Positions 18,713 to 28,621 are shown, counted from the first letter of the stretch. The stretch: 64,000 nucleotides of DNA from an uncultured Bacteroides sp. (GCF_900547205.1 NZ_URFY01000022.1:5569-69568), one strand, 5' to 3'. The notes: generated from the sequence alone by a model not told the origin. A program made the numbers and translations.

Positions 18713-19924
18713 ATGGATTCAAAGATAGACTATAGCAATTATAAAGCGGACTCATTACTTAATGATGCTTACTTTCTGGAATCGGAACAACATCCGACTC
18801 AGGAAAGCATCTTATTTTGGGAGAAACTTTCATGTGAAAATGAGCAATTGGCGAAAGAAATAGCTATTGCACGCCATTTATTACACAACCTTCGCCACAT
18901 TTCTATGCCTCCTCTCCCCCAACAGGAAGTGGACGACCTATGGAAACGAATATCCGAACAGAATTGCAAAGAGATACTGAAAAAAAGAAAGAGACTGATT
19001 CTATACCGTACTCTGGCTGCCGCTTGCATCGTTATTCTTCTCGTCGGTGGATGGTATCTGCAAAATAGTTATCAAACAATCCAAAATGTGGAACTTCCTG
19101 ATATAGCGTCCATAAAGAAACCCGATATTTCTGCCAACCAGACTTTACTGATTCTTTCTGAAAGAAAACAGATTGCCTTGAAAGGGAAAGAAAGCAAACT
19201 GGACTATAACCAACAGGGTAAAGTTAACGTTGACTCGCAAACTATAAACCTGATAGCTGAGAATAAGGAAAAAAAGGATAGCTATAATCAACTGATAGTT
19301 CCCACCGGAAAACGTTCGTCCATTACTTTTGCTGATGGAACGCACATTTGGCTAAGCGCTAGTTCACGAGTGGTTTATCCGGTTGAGTTTAGTGAACATA
19401 AACGGGAGATTTATGTGGAAGGTGAAGTCTTTCTGGATGTATCCTCCGATAAAAACCGACCCTTCGTTGTAAAAACAAACAAGATGGATGTACAAGTACT
19501 AGGCACCACATTCAACGTTTGCGCCTACGAAGGAGAAAATACTCAGACGGTGGTTCTTGTCACCGGGAAAGTGGAAGTGAAAACAAACAAAAATGAGACG
19601 AAAGTTCTGACTCCTAACAATTTACTTGCATACGATGACGAGAAAGGGATTAGCGTAGAGCCCGTCGATGTGCAAGACTATATAGCCTGGAAGGATGGAT
19701 TCTATCAGTTTAAACAAGAAAATCTGGGAGTTATAGCAAAAAGACTGAGTAAATACTATGGTAAAACAATCATCATCGACGAACAACTCACAAACATTAC
19801 TTGCAGCGGTAAGCTGGATTTAAAAGAAGAATTGGATGATGTACTAAGAACGCTTATCCAGACTGTTCCCGCTCAAGTGAAGAAATCGAACGATCAAATA
19901 TATATTAATGTCAAATCTAAATAA
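18713..19924 (+). CDS. FecR-type anti-sigma factor
   Basis: A 403-aa inner-membrane anti-sigma regulator. A cytoplasmic N-terminal domain (about 1-95) would bind the sigma factor; a membrane helix (YRTLAAACIVILLVGGWYL) follows at about residues 100-118; then a periplasmic FecR domain (VPTGKRSSITFADGTHIWLS, VEGEVFLDVS, VQVLGTTFNV) and a C-terminal DUF4974-like domain (YQFKQENLGVIAKRLSKYY). It lies between its sigma factor and the SusC gene, the standard order for this signalling triad. Confidence 0.92.
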   Translation: MDSKIDYSNYKADSLLNDAYFLESEQHPTQESILFWEKLSCENEQLAKEIAIARHLLHNLRHISMPPLPQQEVDDLWKRISEQNCKEILKKRKRLILYRTLAAACIVILLVGGWYLQNSYQTIQNVELPDIASIKKPDISANQTLLILSERKQIALKGKESKLDYNQQGKVNVDSQTINLIAENKEKKDSYNQLIVPTGKRSSITFADGTHIWLSASSRVVYPVEFSEHKREIYVEGEVFLDVSSDKNRPFVVKTNKMDVQVLGTTFNVCAYEGENTQTVVLVTGKVEVKTNKNETKVLTPNNLLAYDDEKGISVEPVDVQDYIAWKDGFYQFKQENLGVIAKRLSKYYGKTIIIDEQLTNITCSGKLDLKEELDDVLRTLIQTVPAQVKKSNDQIYINVKSK

Positions 19925-19999
19925 ATGAAATGCCTATGAAGATATGAAATTAAATTAATCACACATTCAAATATTAATAATCTAATTCGTTATAAAAGT

Positions 20000-22900
20000 A
20001 TGGAAAAACACAGATTGTTCGGCCTAAGAAAGGCTGAAGTTAAACAAGTATCGCTAATTATGAGATTCTTTTCGCTTTTACTACTGATAGGTATTGGGAA
20101 TTGCCTGGCTACAAACTCTTACTCGCAGAGCAAATTATTCACAATGAAAGCGTCACAAAAGACCGTAAAGCAGGTCTTTCAGGAGATTGAAAGTAGTAGT
20201 GAGTACATCATCTTCTATATGGATCAAATCATTGATACCAATCGTAAAGTAAGTATCAATGTGAAAAACCAACAAGTAACTGCTATTCTGGACCAACTAT
20301 TTGCTGGAACCAATAATACGTATAGCATCAATGACCGGCAAATCACAATTTATCATAAGGGAGAGCAACCGGACAGCCGACAACAGAGTGGCAAATTTAC
20401 GGTCACCGGTGTTATTACAGATGCTCAAGGTGAATCTATTATCGGGGTTTCTATAAAAGTGAAAGGAACCACGATAGGAGGAATCACCGATATGGATGGT
20501 CGCTACTCCATTACTGTTCCCAACAAAAACGACATTTTAATGGTGTCTTACATTGGCTATGCTAGCGAAGAAATTAAAATCAACGGGCGTCGCAATATTA
20601 ACATCCGAATGCGTGAAGATAGCAAAGCTTTGGACGAAGTAGTGGTTGTGGGTTATGGACAACAAAAAAAGGAAAGTGTCGTGGTATCCATGAGCTCAGT
20701 CAAGCCTTCGGAAATTGCAGCGCCTACCCGCAATCTGACAAATAATCTTGCCGGCCAAGTATCCGGCTTAATCGCCGTACAACGCTCCGGCGAACCGGGA
20801 TATGATGACGCAGAATTTTGGATTCGCGGTATCAGTACCTTTGCCAGTAATGCTTCCGCTTCGGCTCCTTTGGTGCTGGTAGACGGTGTTCCTCGTAAAA
20901 TTACCGATATCGAACCGGATGAAATTGAAACATTCTCGGTGTTAAAGGATGCCGCAGCAACTGCTATTTATGGTGCTGAAGGTGCCAATGGCGTTATATT
21001 GGTGACAACCAAACGCGGAAAGGACGAGAAACCCAAAATTACATTCAAAACAGAGCACTCCATTTCCAGTCCCCAGCGTTTGCCCGAATTTGTTGGCTCT
21101 GCCGACTATTTAAGTTTATATAATGAAGCATTACACAATGATGGAGAACCCGATTTATTCAGTACTGAAACGATAGAAAATTTCCGTACGAGCACAGACC
21201 GCGACCTATATCCGGACACGGACTGGATAAGCGAACTGCTCAGAAAAAATACGCATAATCACCGGTATACATTGAATGTACGTGGTGGTTCGGCTCGTTC
21301 CAGATATTTTGTATCGGGTGCTTACTACAATGAAAGTGGTATATACAAAGGGAATCCGACAGAGAAATACGACACCAATATCGGACTAGACCGTTTTAAT
21401 CTACGCTCTAATATTGATATGGATGTAACTTCTACAACGCTGGTTTCTATCGACTTGGCAGGGCAATACCTGATAGCGAACTATCCGGGAGAATCCTCAT
21501 CCTCCATCTTCCGCTCAATGTTGATAACTCCTCCTTATTGTTTCCCCGCAGTATACAGCGACGGAACAGTGGCTACCTACGAACAAGAACGAGGGATAAA
21601 CATGAGAAACCCCTACAATCAATTGATGAATTCGGGCTATACCCGACAGTGGAGAACCGGTATCCAGTCAAAAGTAGGCATCAGGCAGAAACTTGATTTC
21701 ATCACCAAAGGACTAAGTGCCAAACTAAATATTAGCTATGATTTTGATGCAACCTTCAAATCAATACGTTCTTATAACCCTTCCCGTTATCACGCAACGG
21801 GTAGGGATGAAAACGGTAACTTAACATTTATCCAAGTTGTATCAGGAACTCCCGATTTAAGTGATTTAAAGGACAATGGCATTGAAGCACAAAAAAGAAT
21901 ATACATTGATGCAGCCATTAATTATAAACGTACTTTTGCAGAAAAGCATGATGTAAGTGGTATGTTACTGTATATGCAAAAAGAGACACAGCTCAAAACC
22001 CAACCTCTCCCCTATCGCAAACAAGGGCTAGTGGGACGTCTAAGTTACTCTTACGACGGGCGTTATTTTCTCGAAGGTAACTTTGGTTACACTGGTTCCG
22101 AAGCATTTGCAAAAAATCATCGTTTCGGCTTCTTCCCTGCCGTAGGATTTGCTTATTATCTATCCAATGAACCTTTTTATCCCGGAGTTTTAAAGAATTA
22201 CGTGAATAAAGTCAAACTAAGAGCTTCGGTTGGTAAAACGGGTAACGATACCACGAGCGACCGCTTTATCTATCGCCCTACTTACAAGATGGACGCTGGC
22301 ACTTGGTCGCAAGGAATAGGCAGTAATGGAGGTAACAATTCTTTAGGAAAGGGAATCATCGAAGGATTTCCCGAAACATTGGATATAGGATGGGAAATTG
22401 AAAAAAAACAGAACTATGGCTTCGACTTAGGGCTTTTCAACAACAAAATAGATTTTGTATTCGACTATTTCCGTTCCGAGAGAAGCAATATCCTGATGCA
22501 AAGAAAAACCACGCCTACCTTAAGTGGTTTCCGTGTCAACCAATATGCTAATTACGGAATCGTATCCAATCATGGTGTAGATATGTCATTGAATGCACAT
22601 CATCAAATAGGTAAAGTAAAACTCAGCGCAAGAGGAACGTTCACATTTGCCAGAAATGAAATAAAAGAATATGATGAGCTACCGCAGAAATATCCTTGGA
22701 TGCAAAGAACCGGTAAACGAATCAGTGAGAACAACCTTTATATTGCCGAACGCTTGTACACAAAAGAAGATTTCATTGTGAACAAAAACAGTAACGACAT
22801 CGAGACATATACTTTGCGTCCTGAACTTCCTCAAAGTACCCTCGGTGGTTTAATCGGCCCGGGTGACATTAAATATAAAGATGTGAATGGCGATGGGGTC

Positions 22901-23449
22901 ATCGATTCTTACGATAAAGTAGTAGGCGTGGGACATCCCAGTGTACCGGAGATTGTTTATGGGTTCGGGTTGAACATAGAATATAAAGGATTTTATGCCA
23001 GCGTATTCTTCCAGGGAACGGGAAATTGCTCTGTCTTATTGGGAGGGAATACTCCGGAAGGCTGGTATCCTTTTGCATGGGGAGTTGACCAATCCAGCTA
23101 CCGAACTTTCGCTTTGGACCGTTGGACTGAAGATAATCCGAGCCAAAATGTCTTAATGCCACGTCTGCATAAAGATAATGCCAATAATGCTAACAATCAA
23201 GTGGCAAGTACTTGGTGGCTTCGCAACGGGGGCTTCTTAAGACTCAAAAACATGGAGTTCGGTTATCAACTTCCTAAACAATTCCTCAAGAGATTCAATG
23301 TTCAGGCAGCCAGAATTTATGTGATGGGATACAATCTCGCTTTATGGGATGATCTTAAATATTTCGACCCGGAAGCAGGAAATGCAAACGGAGGAAACGT
23401 ATACCCCAAAAACCGAACATTTACTTTAGGCGTGGACTTTACATTTTAA
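20000..23449 (+). CDS. SusC-family TonB-dependent outer-membrane transporter with STN domain
   Basis: Outer-membrane glycan importer of 1149 aa. Order: signal peptide (about 1-43), STN domain (FTMKASQKTVKQVFQEIESS, about 50-115) that touches the anti-sigma factor, carboxypeptidase-like domain (FTVTGVITDAQGESIIGVSI, about 130-210), linker ALDEVVVVGYGQQKKESVV, plug (LVDGVPRKITDIEPDEIE) and a C-terminal beta-barrel ending in FTLGVDFTF. The STN domain fits control by the adjacent ECF/FecR pair. It forms the transport complex with the following SusD gene. The glycan is unknown. Confidence 0.95.
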   Translation: MEKHRLFGLRKAEVKQVSLIMRFFSLLLLIGIGNCLATNSYSQSKLFTMKASQKTVKQVFQEIESSSEYIIFYMDQIIDTNRKVSINVKNQQVTAILDQLFAGTNNTYSINDRQITIYHKGEQPDSRQQSGKFTVTGVITDAQGESIIGVSIKVKGTTIGGITDMDGRYSITVPNKNDILMVSYIGYASEEIKINGRRNINIRMREDSKALDEVVVVGYGQQKKESVVVSMSSVKPSEIAAPTRNLTNNLAGQVSGLIAVQRSGEPGYDDAEFWIRGISTFASNASASAPLVLVDGVPRKITDIEPDEIETFSVLKDAAATAIYGAEGANGVILVTTKRGKDEKPKITFKTEHSISSPQRLPEFVGSADYLSLYNEALHNDGEPDLFSTETIENFRTSTDRDLYPDTDWISELLRKNTHNHRYTLNVRGGSARSRYFVSGAYYNESGIYKGNPTEKYDTNIGLDRFNLRSNIDMDVTSTTLVSIDLAGQYLIANYPGESSSSIFRSMLITPPYCFPAVYSDGTVATYEQERGINMRNPYNQLMNSGYTRQWRTGIQSKVGIRQKLDFITKGLSAKLNISYDFDATFKSIRSYNPSRYHATGRDENGNLTFIQVVSGTPDLSDLKDNGIEAQKRIYIDAAINYKRTFAEKHDVSGMLLYMQKETQLKTQPLPYRKQGLVGRLSYSYDGRYFLEGNFGYTGSEAFAKNHRFGFFPAVGFAYYLSNEPFYPGVLKNYVNKVKLRASVGKTGNDTTSDRFIYRPTYKMDAGTWSQGIGSNGGNNSLGKGIIEGFPETLDIGWEIEKKQNYGFDLGLFNNKIDFVFDYFRSERSNILMQRKTTPTLSGFRVNQYANYGIVSNHGVDMSLNAHHQIGKVKLSARGTFTFARNEIKEYDELPQKYPWMQRTGKRISENNLYIAERLYTKEDFIVNKNSNDIETYTLRPELPQSTLGGLIGPGDIKYKDVNGDGVIDSYDKVVGVGHPSVPEIVYGFGLNIEYKGFYASVFFQGTGNCSVLLGGNTPEGWYPFAWGVDQSSYRTFALDRWTEDNPSQNVLMPRLHKDNANNANNQVASTWWLRNGGFLRLKNMEFGYQLPKQFLKRFNVQAARIYVMGYNLALWDDLKYFDPEAGNANGGNVYPKNRTFTLGVDFTF

Positions 23450-23464
23450 TTAAATCTATTGAAT

Positions 23465-25339
23465 ATGAAAACAATAAAGAAACTATATAAGAAAATACTG
23501 ATAACCGCTTTTGCACTTTGCACTATTTATTCTTGTGATTATCTGAATGTATCTGACGAGTTAGCCGGAAACCTCCGCTCACTGGATGAAATTTTCGACA
23601 ATGTAGCTTATACCAAAAGATGGTATGCCAATATATTTACTTCCATTCCAGATTATTCAGGAATCACCGCAGCCGAAGGAAATATCACAGGTTTCAAGAA
23701 TCCATGGGCAGGAATGTGCGATGAACTAACCGTCGGATATGGAGATGCCAAACTCTATAACAAAACAGATAAAAATGCTTCCAACATGACTTTCCATCGT
23801 TGGGGAACATGCTATAAAGAAATTAGGCAGGCCAATATATTCCTGACATATGCAAAACCGATTGACGCCAATGGAACTCATGTTGACGTATTGACAGAGG
23901 AAGAACTTACCGAGATGAGGGCTAACGTGAGATTCATGAGAGCCTATTATCATTACTTACTCTTCGAACAATACGGAGCTATTCCTTTAGTGAAAGATGC
24001 AATTCTTGAAAGAGACGACAATCTGGATTTGCCTCGCAATACCTTAGATGAAGTAATTAATTATATAGACGAAGAATTGACAGCAGTGGCCCAAGAGCTT
24101 CCGCAAAAAGCTCTGCACGATGACGACCAACACAATGCTTGGCCAACCAAAGGCGTTGCCCTCGCAGTAAGAGCCAAAATGTGGGTATATGCAGCCAGTA
24201 AACTATTTAATGGAGAATACAAAGAAGCACTATCCGTGATAAACCTTGACGGCACAAGACTTTTCCCTGACAAAGACCCTAATAAATGGAGTAAAGCTGT
24301 TGCCGCTTTAGAAGACTTCATGAAATTTGCTGAAGATGAAGGTAACTATGAGTTACTGAATACCGGCAATCCGGCACAAGACATCTATGATTTATTCCAA
24401 ACCTACAACAGAGAAATTATATGGGCAACGGCCGCCACCTCATGGGGAGGTATGACGAATGATATGTTCGACCGCAGATGTACTCCAAGAAGCGAACAAA
24501 ACGGTATGGGTTGCATAGGCGTCACACAAGAACTCGTCAACGACTTCTATATGAAAGACGGACTTCCGATACAACCAACCAGATATTTGAAGCAATCTCC
24601 GTTATATACTACCGAAGGATTTGACAAATATGTAGAAACTGTTAAAGCGGGAAGCAAAGAAATTCAAGCAGCCAACAATGTCAGCAATAGGTTTCTTAAT
24701 CGGGAAGCACGTTTCTACAATACGGTATTCTTCCAGAATAGAAGATGGCACGTGACTAATAATGTGACTCAATTCCATAAAGGAAGTCCCAATGAATTAA
24801 GCGGTACCATATATACCCATACTGGCTATATGCTGTACAAAAGATTCAATCGGGAAGTCAGTATGAAATCTCCGGGAGTGCAAAGTAAATTCCGTCCTTC
24901 TATTATCTTCCGCCTTGCAGATCTTTACTTGTTATATGCAGAAGCAATCAATGAAGTAGCACCACAGGATGAACGCGTATTGACCTATTTAAATAAAGTT
25001 CGCCAACGTGCCGGTTTGGAAGATATTGAAGTGCTAAATCCTTCCATTAAAGGAAATCAAGAGTTGCAAAGACTTGCTATCCAGCGTGAACGACGCATTG
25101 AATTAGCAACAGAAGGACAACGTTATTTCGACGTACGGCGTTGGATGATAGCAGATGAGGAAGGAGAAGGGCGTCAATTCGGATATGTTCATGGCATGAA
25201 TATGAATGCAGCAGAAGACAAATTCTATGAAGAAGTAGAAGCAAGTCCGATTGTCTTCAGACGAAAAATGTATTTGTACCCCATTCCTGACGATGAGATG
25301 AAAAAGAGCGAACAACTCGTTCAAAATCCGGGATGGTAA
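23465..25339 (+). CDS. SusD-family surface glycan-binding lipoprotein
   Basis: Lid and substrate-binding partner of the SusC transporter, on the cell surface. It is 624 aa from the ATG at 23465; a TTG two codons earlier is less likely. The lipobox is TIYSC with lipid Cys24. Helical SusD blocks are visible (MRAYYHYLLFEQYGAIPL; FRLADLYLLYAEAINEVAP; LNKVRQRAGLEDI; RERRIELATEGQRYFDVRRW) and the end YPIPDDEMKKSEQLVQNPGW is characteristic. It begins 15 bases after susC. Confidence 0.95.
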   Translation: MKTIKKLYKKILITAFALCTIYSCDYLNVSDELAGNLRSLDEIFDNVAYTKRWYANIFTSIPDYSGITAAEGNITGFKNPWAGMCDELTVGYGDAKLYNKTDKNASNMTFHRWGTCYKEIRQANIFLTYAKPIDANGTHVDVLTEEELTEMRANVRFMRAYYHYLLFEQYGAIPLVKDAILERDDNLDLPRNTLDEVINYIDEELTAVAQELPQKALHDDDQHNAWPTKGVALAVRAKMWVYAASKLFNGEYKEALSVINLDGTRLFPDKDPNKWSKAVAALEDFMKFAEDEGNYELLNTGNPAQDIYDLFQTYNREIIWATAATSWGGMTNDMFDRRCTPRSEQNGMGCIGVTQELVNDFYMKDGLPIQPTRYLKQSPLYTTEGFDKYVETVKAGSKEIQAANNVSNRFLNREARFYNTVFFQNRRWHVTNNVTQFHKGSPNELSGTIYTHTGYMLYKRFNREVSMKSPGVQSKFRPSIIFRLADLYLLYAEAINEVAPQDERVLTYLNKVRQRAGLEDIEVLNPSIKGNQELQRLAIQRERRIELATEGQRYFDVRRWMIADEEGEGRQFGYVHGMNMNAAEDKFYEEVEASPIVFRRKMYLYPIPDDEMKKSEQLVQNPGW

Positions 25340-25376
25340 ACCTGCACTATGTTTCACGACTTAAATAAATAAAAAG

Positions 25377-26702
25377 ATGAAAAAGATACATTCCATGCTG
25401 GCATCTATAGCCTTTATGATACTGGCAGCAAGCTGTGATGAGAACTTTGAAGTTGCCGATAAAGCCGATAGCTTGGTATCTGTAGCTATCAATACATTGA
25501 ATATACAAAAGTCGTTCAATGTCGGAGATGCTTATCAAGCTGAACTTTGGATACAACGGGGAGGATTAAGCGATATAACCGGAAAAGTAGAATTTGTATT
25601 GGATTCTGAATTACTCGATTCTCTGAATAGAGAAGACAGGACCAATTACGAGATGTTACCGGAAAGCTGCTATGAGTTGACTAATACCGACTTCGTATTA
25701 AATAAAAACGAGATGTGCGGTTACATTACCTATCATCCCGAAAAGATAGTGGAATTATCCGGATATGACCAGGTGAAATATGTACTTCCGCTCCGGTTGG
25801 TTTCTGACGAACTAAGAGTCAATCCCGAAAGATGCGCTTCGTTGCTAGCCTTTCAGGTTTCTGAACCTATTGTGCAAATCGCCAACTCAGGAATTATCAA
25901 TATCGATCCGACGCAAACCTCTCAGATGGATATTCAAATCAGTGTGCCGTTTACTAATAAATGGGATATCATATGCGATTTAACTCACAATCAGTCTTTG
26001 ATTGAGGAATATAATTCAAGTAATAAGACCAGTTTCATCCCATTGCCCGATGATTCGTATATTGCTCCCGAAAAGATTTCTTTACCGGAAGGTGTCAATC
26101 AAACAACTGCTTCCTACCAACTAAAAGATAATCTGCTTCCGGGGAATTACATATTACCCATATCAATCGGAAGCTTAGAAGCTTCACAAGACGGCACTCC
26201 TAATAACTCATTAGTTATTGATAAGGAAAGTAACACTTTATTCCGAATCGTAAAAGAAGGGCAGAAAATCAGTAAGGCAGATTGGGAAATTATCGCTTGC
26301 AACTCTGCTGCCGCTGCCAATCCGGCTAGTTATCTGATTGACGACAACGAAGCAACCTTCTGGCATTGCAAGACTAAATCCGAAAGCGGATGGTGTGAAC
26401 CTCCTTTTGATATGACAATTGATATGAAAAAACAAATCACAATTGCACAAATCGATTTGGTTAACCGCGGGGAAGCCGGCAGAGCTAATAATATAAAATG
26501 GGTGGAGTTTTATGCTAGCAACGATAACAGTGATTGGAAAAGAATCGGCGCTTCTGACTTCAATGATGAATTTGTCAGAGAAACATTCCGATACTATGTT
26601 CAGTCAACTACGGCCCGATATCTGAAATTAGTCATTCCGGAAGGTTATGGAAATGCGTGCCCACCGGCTGCCATCCGTGAATTGACAGTCTACGGATACT
26701 AA
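25377..26702 (+). CDS. BT_3987-like (DUF1735) surface lipoprotein with C-terminal discoidin-like domain
   Basis: A 441-aa lipoprotein (signal ends AASC, Cys20). It has two DUF1735-like beta domains (about 30-165 and 165-290), each with the typical phrasing such as NYEMLPESCYEL and FIPLPDDSYIAPEKISLPEG. The C-terminal domain (about 305-441) looks like an F5/8 type C or discoidin module: NPASYLIDDNEATFWH, QIDLVNRG, ARYLKLVIPEGYGN, AAIRELTVYGY. Such modules often bind carbohydrate, so a role as an auxiliary glycan-binding protein for the SusC/D pair is inferred. It is last in the locus and followed by a hairpin terminator. Confidence 0.85.
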   Translation: MKKIHSMLASIAFMILAASCDENFEVADKADSLVSVAINTLNIQKSFNVGDAYQAELWIQRGGLSDITGKVEFVLDSELLDSLNREDRTNYEMLPESCYELTNTDFVLNKNEMCGYITYHPEKIVELSGYDQVKYVLPLRLVSDELRVNPERCASLLAFQVSEPIVQIANSGIINIDPTQTSQMDIQISVPFTNKWDIICDLTHNQSLIEEYNSSNKTSFIPLPDDSYIAPEKISLPEGVNQTTASYQLKDNLLPGNYILPISIGSLEASQDGTPNNSLVIDKESNTLFRIVKEGQKISKADWEIIACNSAAAANPASYLIDDNEATFWHCKTKSESGWCEPPFDMTIDMKKQITIAQIDLVNRGEAGRANNIKWVEFYASNDNSDWKRIGASDFNDEFVRETFRYYVQSTTARYLKLVIPEGYGNACPPAAIRELTVYGY

Positions 26703-26734
26703 GACCTATCTTGAAAGAAGCTGAGATATAAACA

Positions 26735-26777
26735 AAATGCATCCCAACAATCAGAGTAAAACTGTTTGGGATGCATT
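26735..26777 (+). terminator. hairpin terminator after the SusC/D locus
   Basis: AAATGCATCCCAA at 26735 pairs with TTTGGGATGCATTT at 26764, with about 15 bases of loop. It sits between the convergent lipoprotein and nitroreductase genes and can serve either. Confidence 0.75.
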
Positions 26778-26812
26778 TCCAATTTAAGAATATATCTTAT
26801 ACAATCTCATTC

Positions 26813-27448
26813 CTATTTGAAATACCCTACCGGATGATTCATCATTGGCATCTGGCTTTCTTTCAACTTCAGTACCTTCTTCAACTGATTGAAGTCCATC
26901 GAAGCCCGTGGAACGGTAGCCAGATTGGTAGAAGAGCAAAACAAGGATATATTCTGAGACACGATGCCAGCATCCATAGCCCCCATCAATTGGTTGTGCG
27001 CATTCTTCGCATCTCCGAAGCGGGAAATATCACTTACCAGCACCAATGACACAGGAGCCGTTTTCACAAAAGCCTGTCCGCCAGCCACTGCTCCACGATG
27101 ATCTCCTTCGGATATCAGATTCAACTGATGATTTTTTGCATCATACAGATAGGTTCCTTCGGGCAACACTACATAGACATCCACATCCTGCTTATTCATT
27201 GCTGAGGGAGCAGTACGCTTACCCGAATCACTACGATTGATTCCATTTGCAGCCCACAACAAATCCGAGAGATCGGCAGGACTCAATGCTTTCGATGCAT
27301 ATTCACGTGTAGAATGACGTTCGGACAGAGCTTTCATAACCGTACCTGTACGATTCAAATTAGGTTTCGGCAACTTGATAACTTTTTCCGCAGCAAAAGC
27401 AGCGGCCGAGAGCACTAAACAAACTAACAATAGTTGTACTTTCTTCAT
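26813..27448 (-). CDS. exported nitroreductase-family protein (SagB/ThcOx-like)
   Basis: A 211-aa FMN-type nitroreductase fold with an N-terminal signal (MKKVQLLLVCLVLSAAAFA). Family blocks: LSERHSTREYASKALS (FMN-binding RxSxR region), LSDLLWAANGINR, RTAPSAMNKQDVDVYVV and MDAGIVSQNISLFC, ending in MNHPVGYFK. This SagB-like group is common as exported proteins in Bacteroides; the electron acceptor is unknown. It is monocistronic as far as seen. Confidence 0.85.
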   Translation of the reverse strand: MKKVQLLLVCLVLSAAAFAAEKVIKLPKPNLNRTGTVMKALSERHSTREYASKALSPADLSDLLWAANGINRSDSGKRTAPSAMNKQDVDVYVVLPEGTYLYDAKNHQLNLISEGDHRGAVAGGQAFVKTAPVSLVLVSDISRFGDAKNAHNQLMGAMDAGIVSQNISLFCSSTNLATVPRASMDFNQLKKVLKLKESQMPMMNHPVGYFK

Positions 27449-27489
27449 AATTGTGGAATTTAATTGTTGATAGACAAATATAAATAAAA

Positions 27490-27521
27490 AAGGCCTGCAT
27501 TCCGATATGAATGCAGACCTT
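27490..27521 (-). terminator. rho-independent terminator after rubrerythrin gene
   Basis: The arms AAGGCCTGCATTC and GAATGCAGACCTT form a strong stem with loop CGATAT. On the minus strand a T run follows directly. It ends the perR-rubrerythrin transcript. Confidence 0.85.
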
Positions 27522-27545
27522 TTAAAAGTTATTTATAAGGCTTTA

Positions 27546-28106
27546 TTATTTCTTGTCACCGAAATAGCGGTTGTACAATCCTTCGAAACCTTTACCGTGA
27601 CGAGCTTCGTCTTTACACATTTCGTGCACAGTATCGTGAATAGCATCCAGATTCAAAGCTTTAGCGCGTGTAGCGATACGCTTCTTATCTTCGCAAGCAC
27701 CTTGTTCAGCGTCTTTACGTTTCTGCAAGTTTGTCTTAGTATCCCATACACAGTCACCCAACAACTCTGCAAATTTAGCAGCGTGTTCAGCTTCTTCCCA
27801 AGCATAACGCTTGAAAGCTTCAGCTACTTCAGGATAACCTTCGCGGTCTGCCTGGCGGCTCATAGCCAAATACATACCTACTTCAGTACATTCACCCATG
27901 AAGTGATTATTCAAATCCTTAATCATTTCTTCGTCGCAACCTTTTGCAACACCAATCACGTGTTCGTCAGCAAAAGACAGTGCAGCACCTTCTACTTCAA
28001 CAACTTCTACAAATTTGCTAGCAGGAGCTTTACACAATGGGCATTTCTCAGGAGCGGCGTCACCTTCGTGAACGTAACCACAAACAGTACATCTAAATTT
28101 CTTCAT
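27546..28106 (-). CDS. rbr: rubrerythrin, rubredoxin-first type
   Basis: A non-haem iron peroxidase that reduces hydrogen peroxide in anaerobes. It is 186 aa. The rubredoxin-like centre is at the N-terminus (Cys6, Cys9, Cys22, Cys25: FRCTVCGY and KCPLCK), followed by the four-helix di-iron domain (HFMGECTEVGMYL, AWEEAEHAAKFAEL, MCKDEARHGKGFE). This order is that of reverse rubrerythrins. It lies 41 bases downstream of a perR-like gene in the same direction, which predicts control by peroxide. Confidence 0.93.
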   Translation of the reverse strand: MKKFRCTVCGYVHEGDAAPEKCPLCKAPASKFVEVVEVEGAALSFADEHVIGVAKGCDEEMIKDLNNHFMGECTEVGMYLAMSRQADREGYPEVAEAFKRYAWEEAEHAAKFAELLGDCVWDTKTNLQKRKDAEQGACEDKKRIATRAKALNLDAIHDTVHEMCKDEARHGKGFEGLYNRYFGDKK

Positions 28107-28147
28107 TTTCTTCTCAATTTTAAATTAATTAGTCAATACGTATTATT

Positions 28148-28558
28148 TTATTGTTCGTTTAAACAGTTCTTACAGATTCCTTTATAATAATAATGCACTT
28201 CCGACACTTGATGTCCTTCCATATCCAAACCAACCACATTCTTTACTGCTTCCAGACATTTCAAATCATAGATATGCCCGCAACGCCGACAAAGGAAATG
28301 AGCATGAGGCGAAGTATCGGCATCAAAATTAGTGTTCCGTTCATCAATCGTAAGCATTTGAACTGCCCCTTGCTCCGAAAACAATTTCAAAGTATTGTAT
28401 ACTGTTGTTTTCGAAAGTGTCGGCATTGAAGGCGACAATGCTGTATAGATATCATCAGCCGAAGGATGAATAGGATGCTCCATCAAGTATTCCATGATAG
28501 CAATGCGCTGCATGGAAGGCTTTATGCTATGTTCTAATAATCTATTGTATGGTTCCAT
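28148..28558 (-). CDS. perR: Fur-family peroxide regulator PerR
   Basis: A 136-aa metal-dependent repressor. It has an N-terminal winged helix (PSMQRIAIMEYLMEHPIHPS; LSKTTVYNTLKLFSEQGAV), a metal-binding block with His (ADTSPHAHFLCRRCGHIYD) and two CxxC zinc motifs (CRRC and CKNC). The company of rubrerythrin and the PerR box at 28585 favour PerR over Fur or Zur. It is the first gene of the perR-rbr operon and likely represses itself. Confidence 0.88.
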   Translation of the reverse strand: MEPYNRLLEHSIKPSMQRIAIMEYLMEHPIHPSADDIYTALSPSMPTLSKTTVYNTLKLFSEQGAVQMLTIDERNTNFDADTSPHAHFLCRRCGHIYDLKCLEAVKNVVGLDMEGHQVSEVHYYYKGICKNCLNEQ

Positions 28559-28584
28559 AAGTTCTTTCCTTCAATTGTTCAAAC

Positions 28585-28621
28585 TTGTATTAATTACAAT
28601 TATAAATCCAGTGCAAAGATA
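28585..28621 (-). promoter_or_regulatory. perR-rbr promoter with PerR-type operator
   Basis: On the minus strand TATCTTTG (28614-28621) matches the -7 consensus. Downstream of it, around the expected start of transcription, is the palindrome TTGTATTAATTACAA (28585-28599), a 7-1-7 arrangement like PerR/Fur boxes. The placement fits autorepression relieved by peroxide. Confidence 0.65.

Noticed and set aside
27507..28187. 226-codon open frame on the plus strand
   Set aside because: It lies opposite the well-supported rubrerythrin gene, has a low-complexity Phe/Ser/Thr-rich translation, and no promoter of its own.
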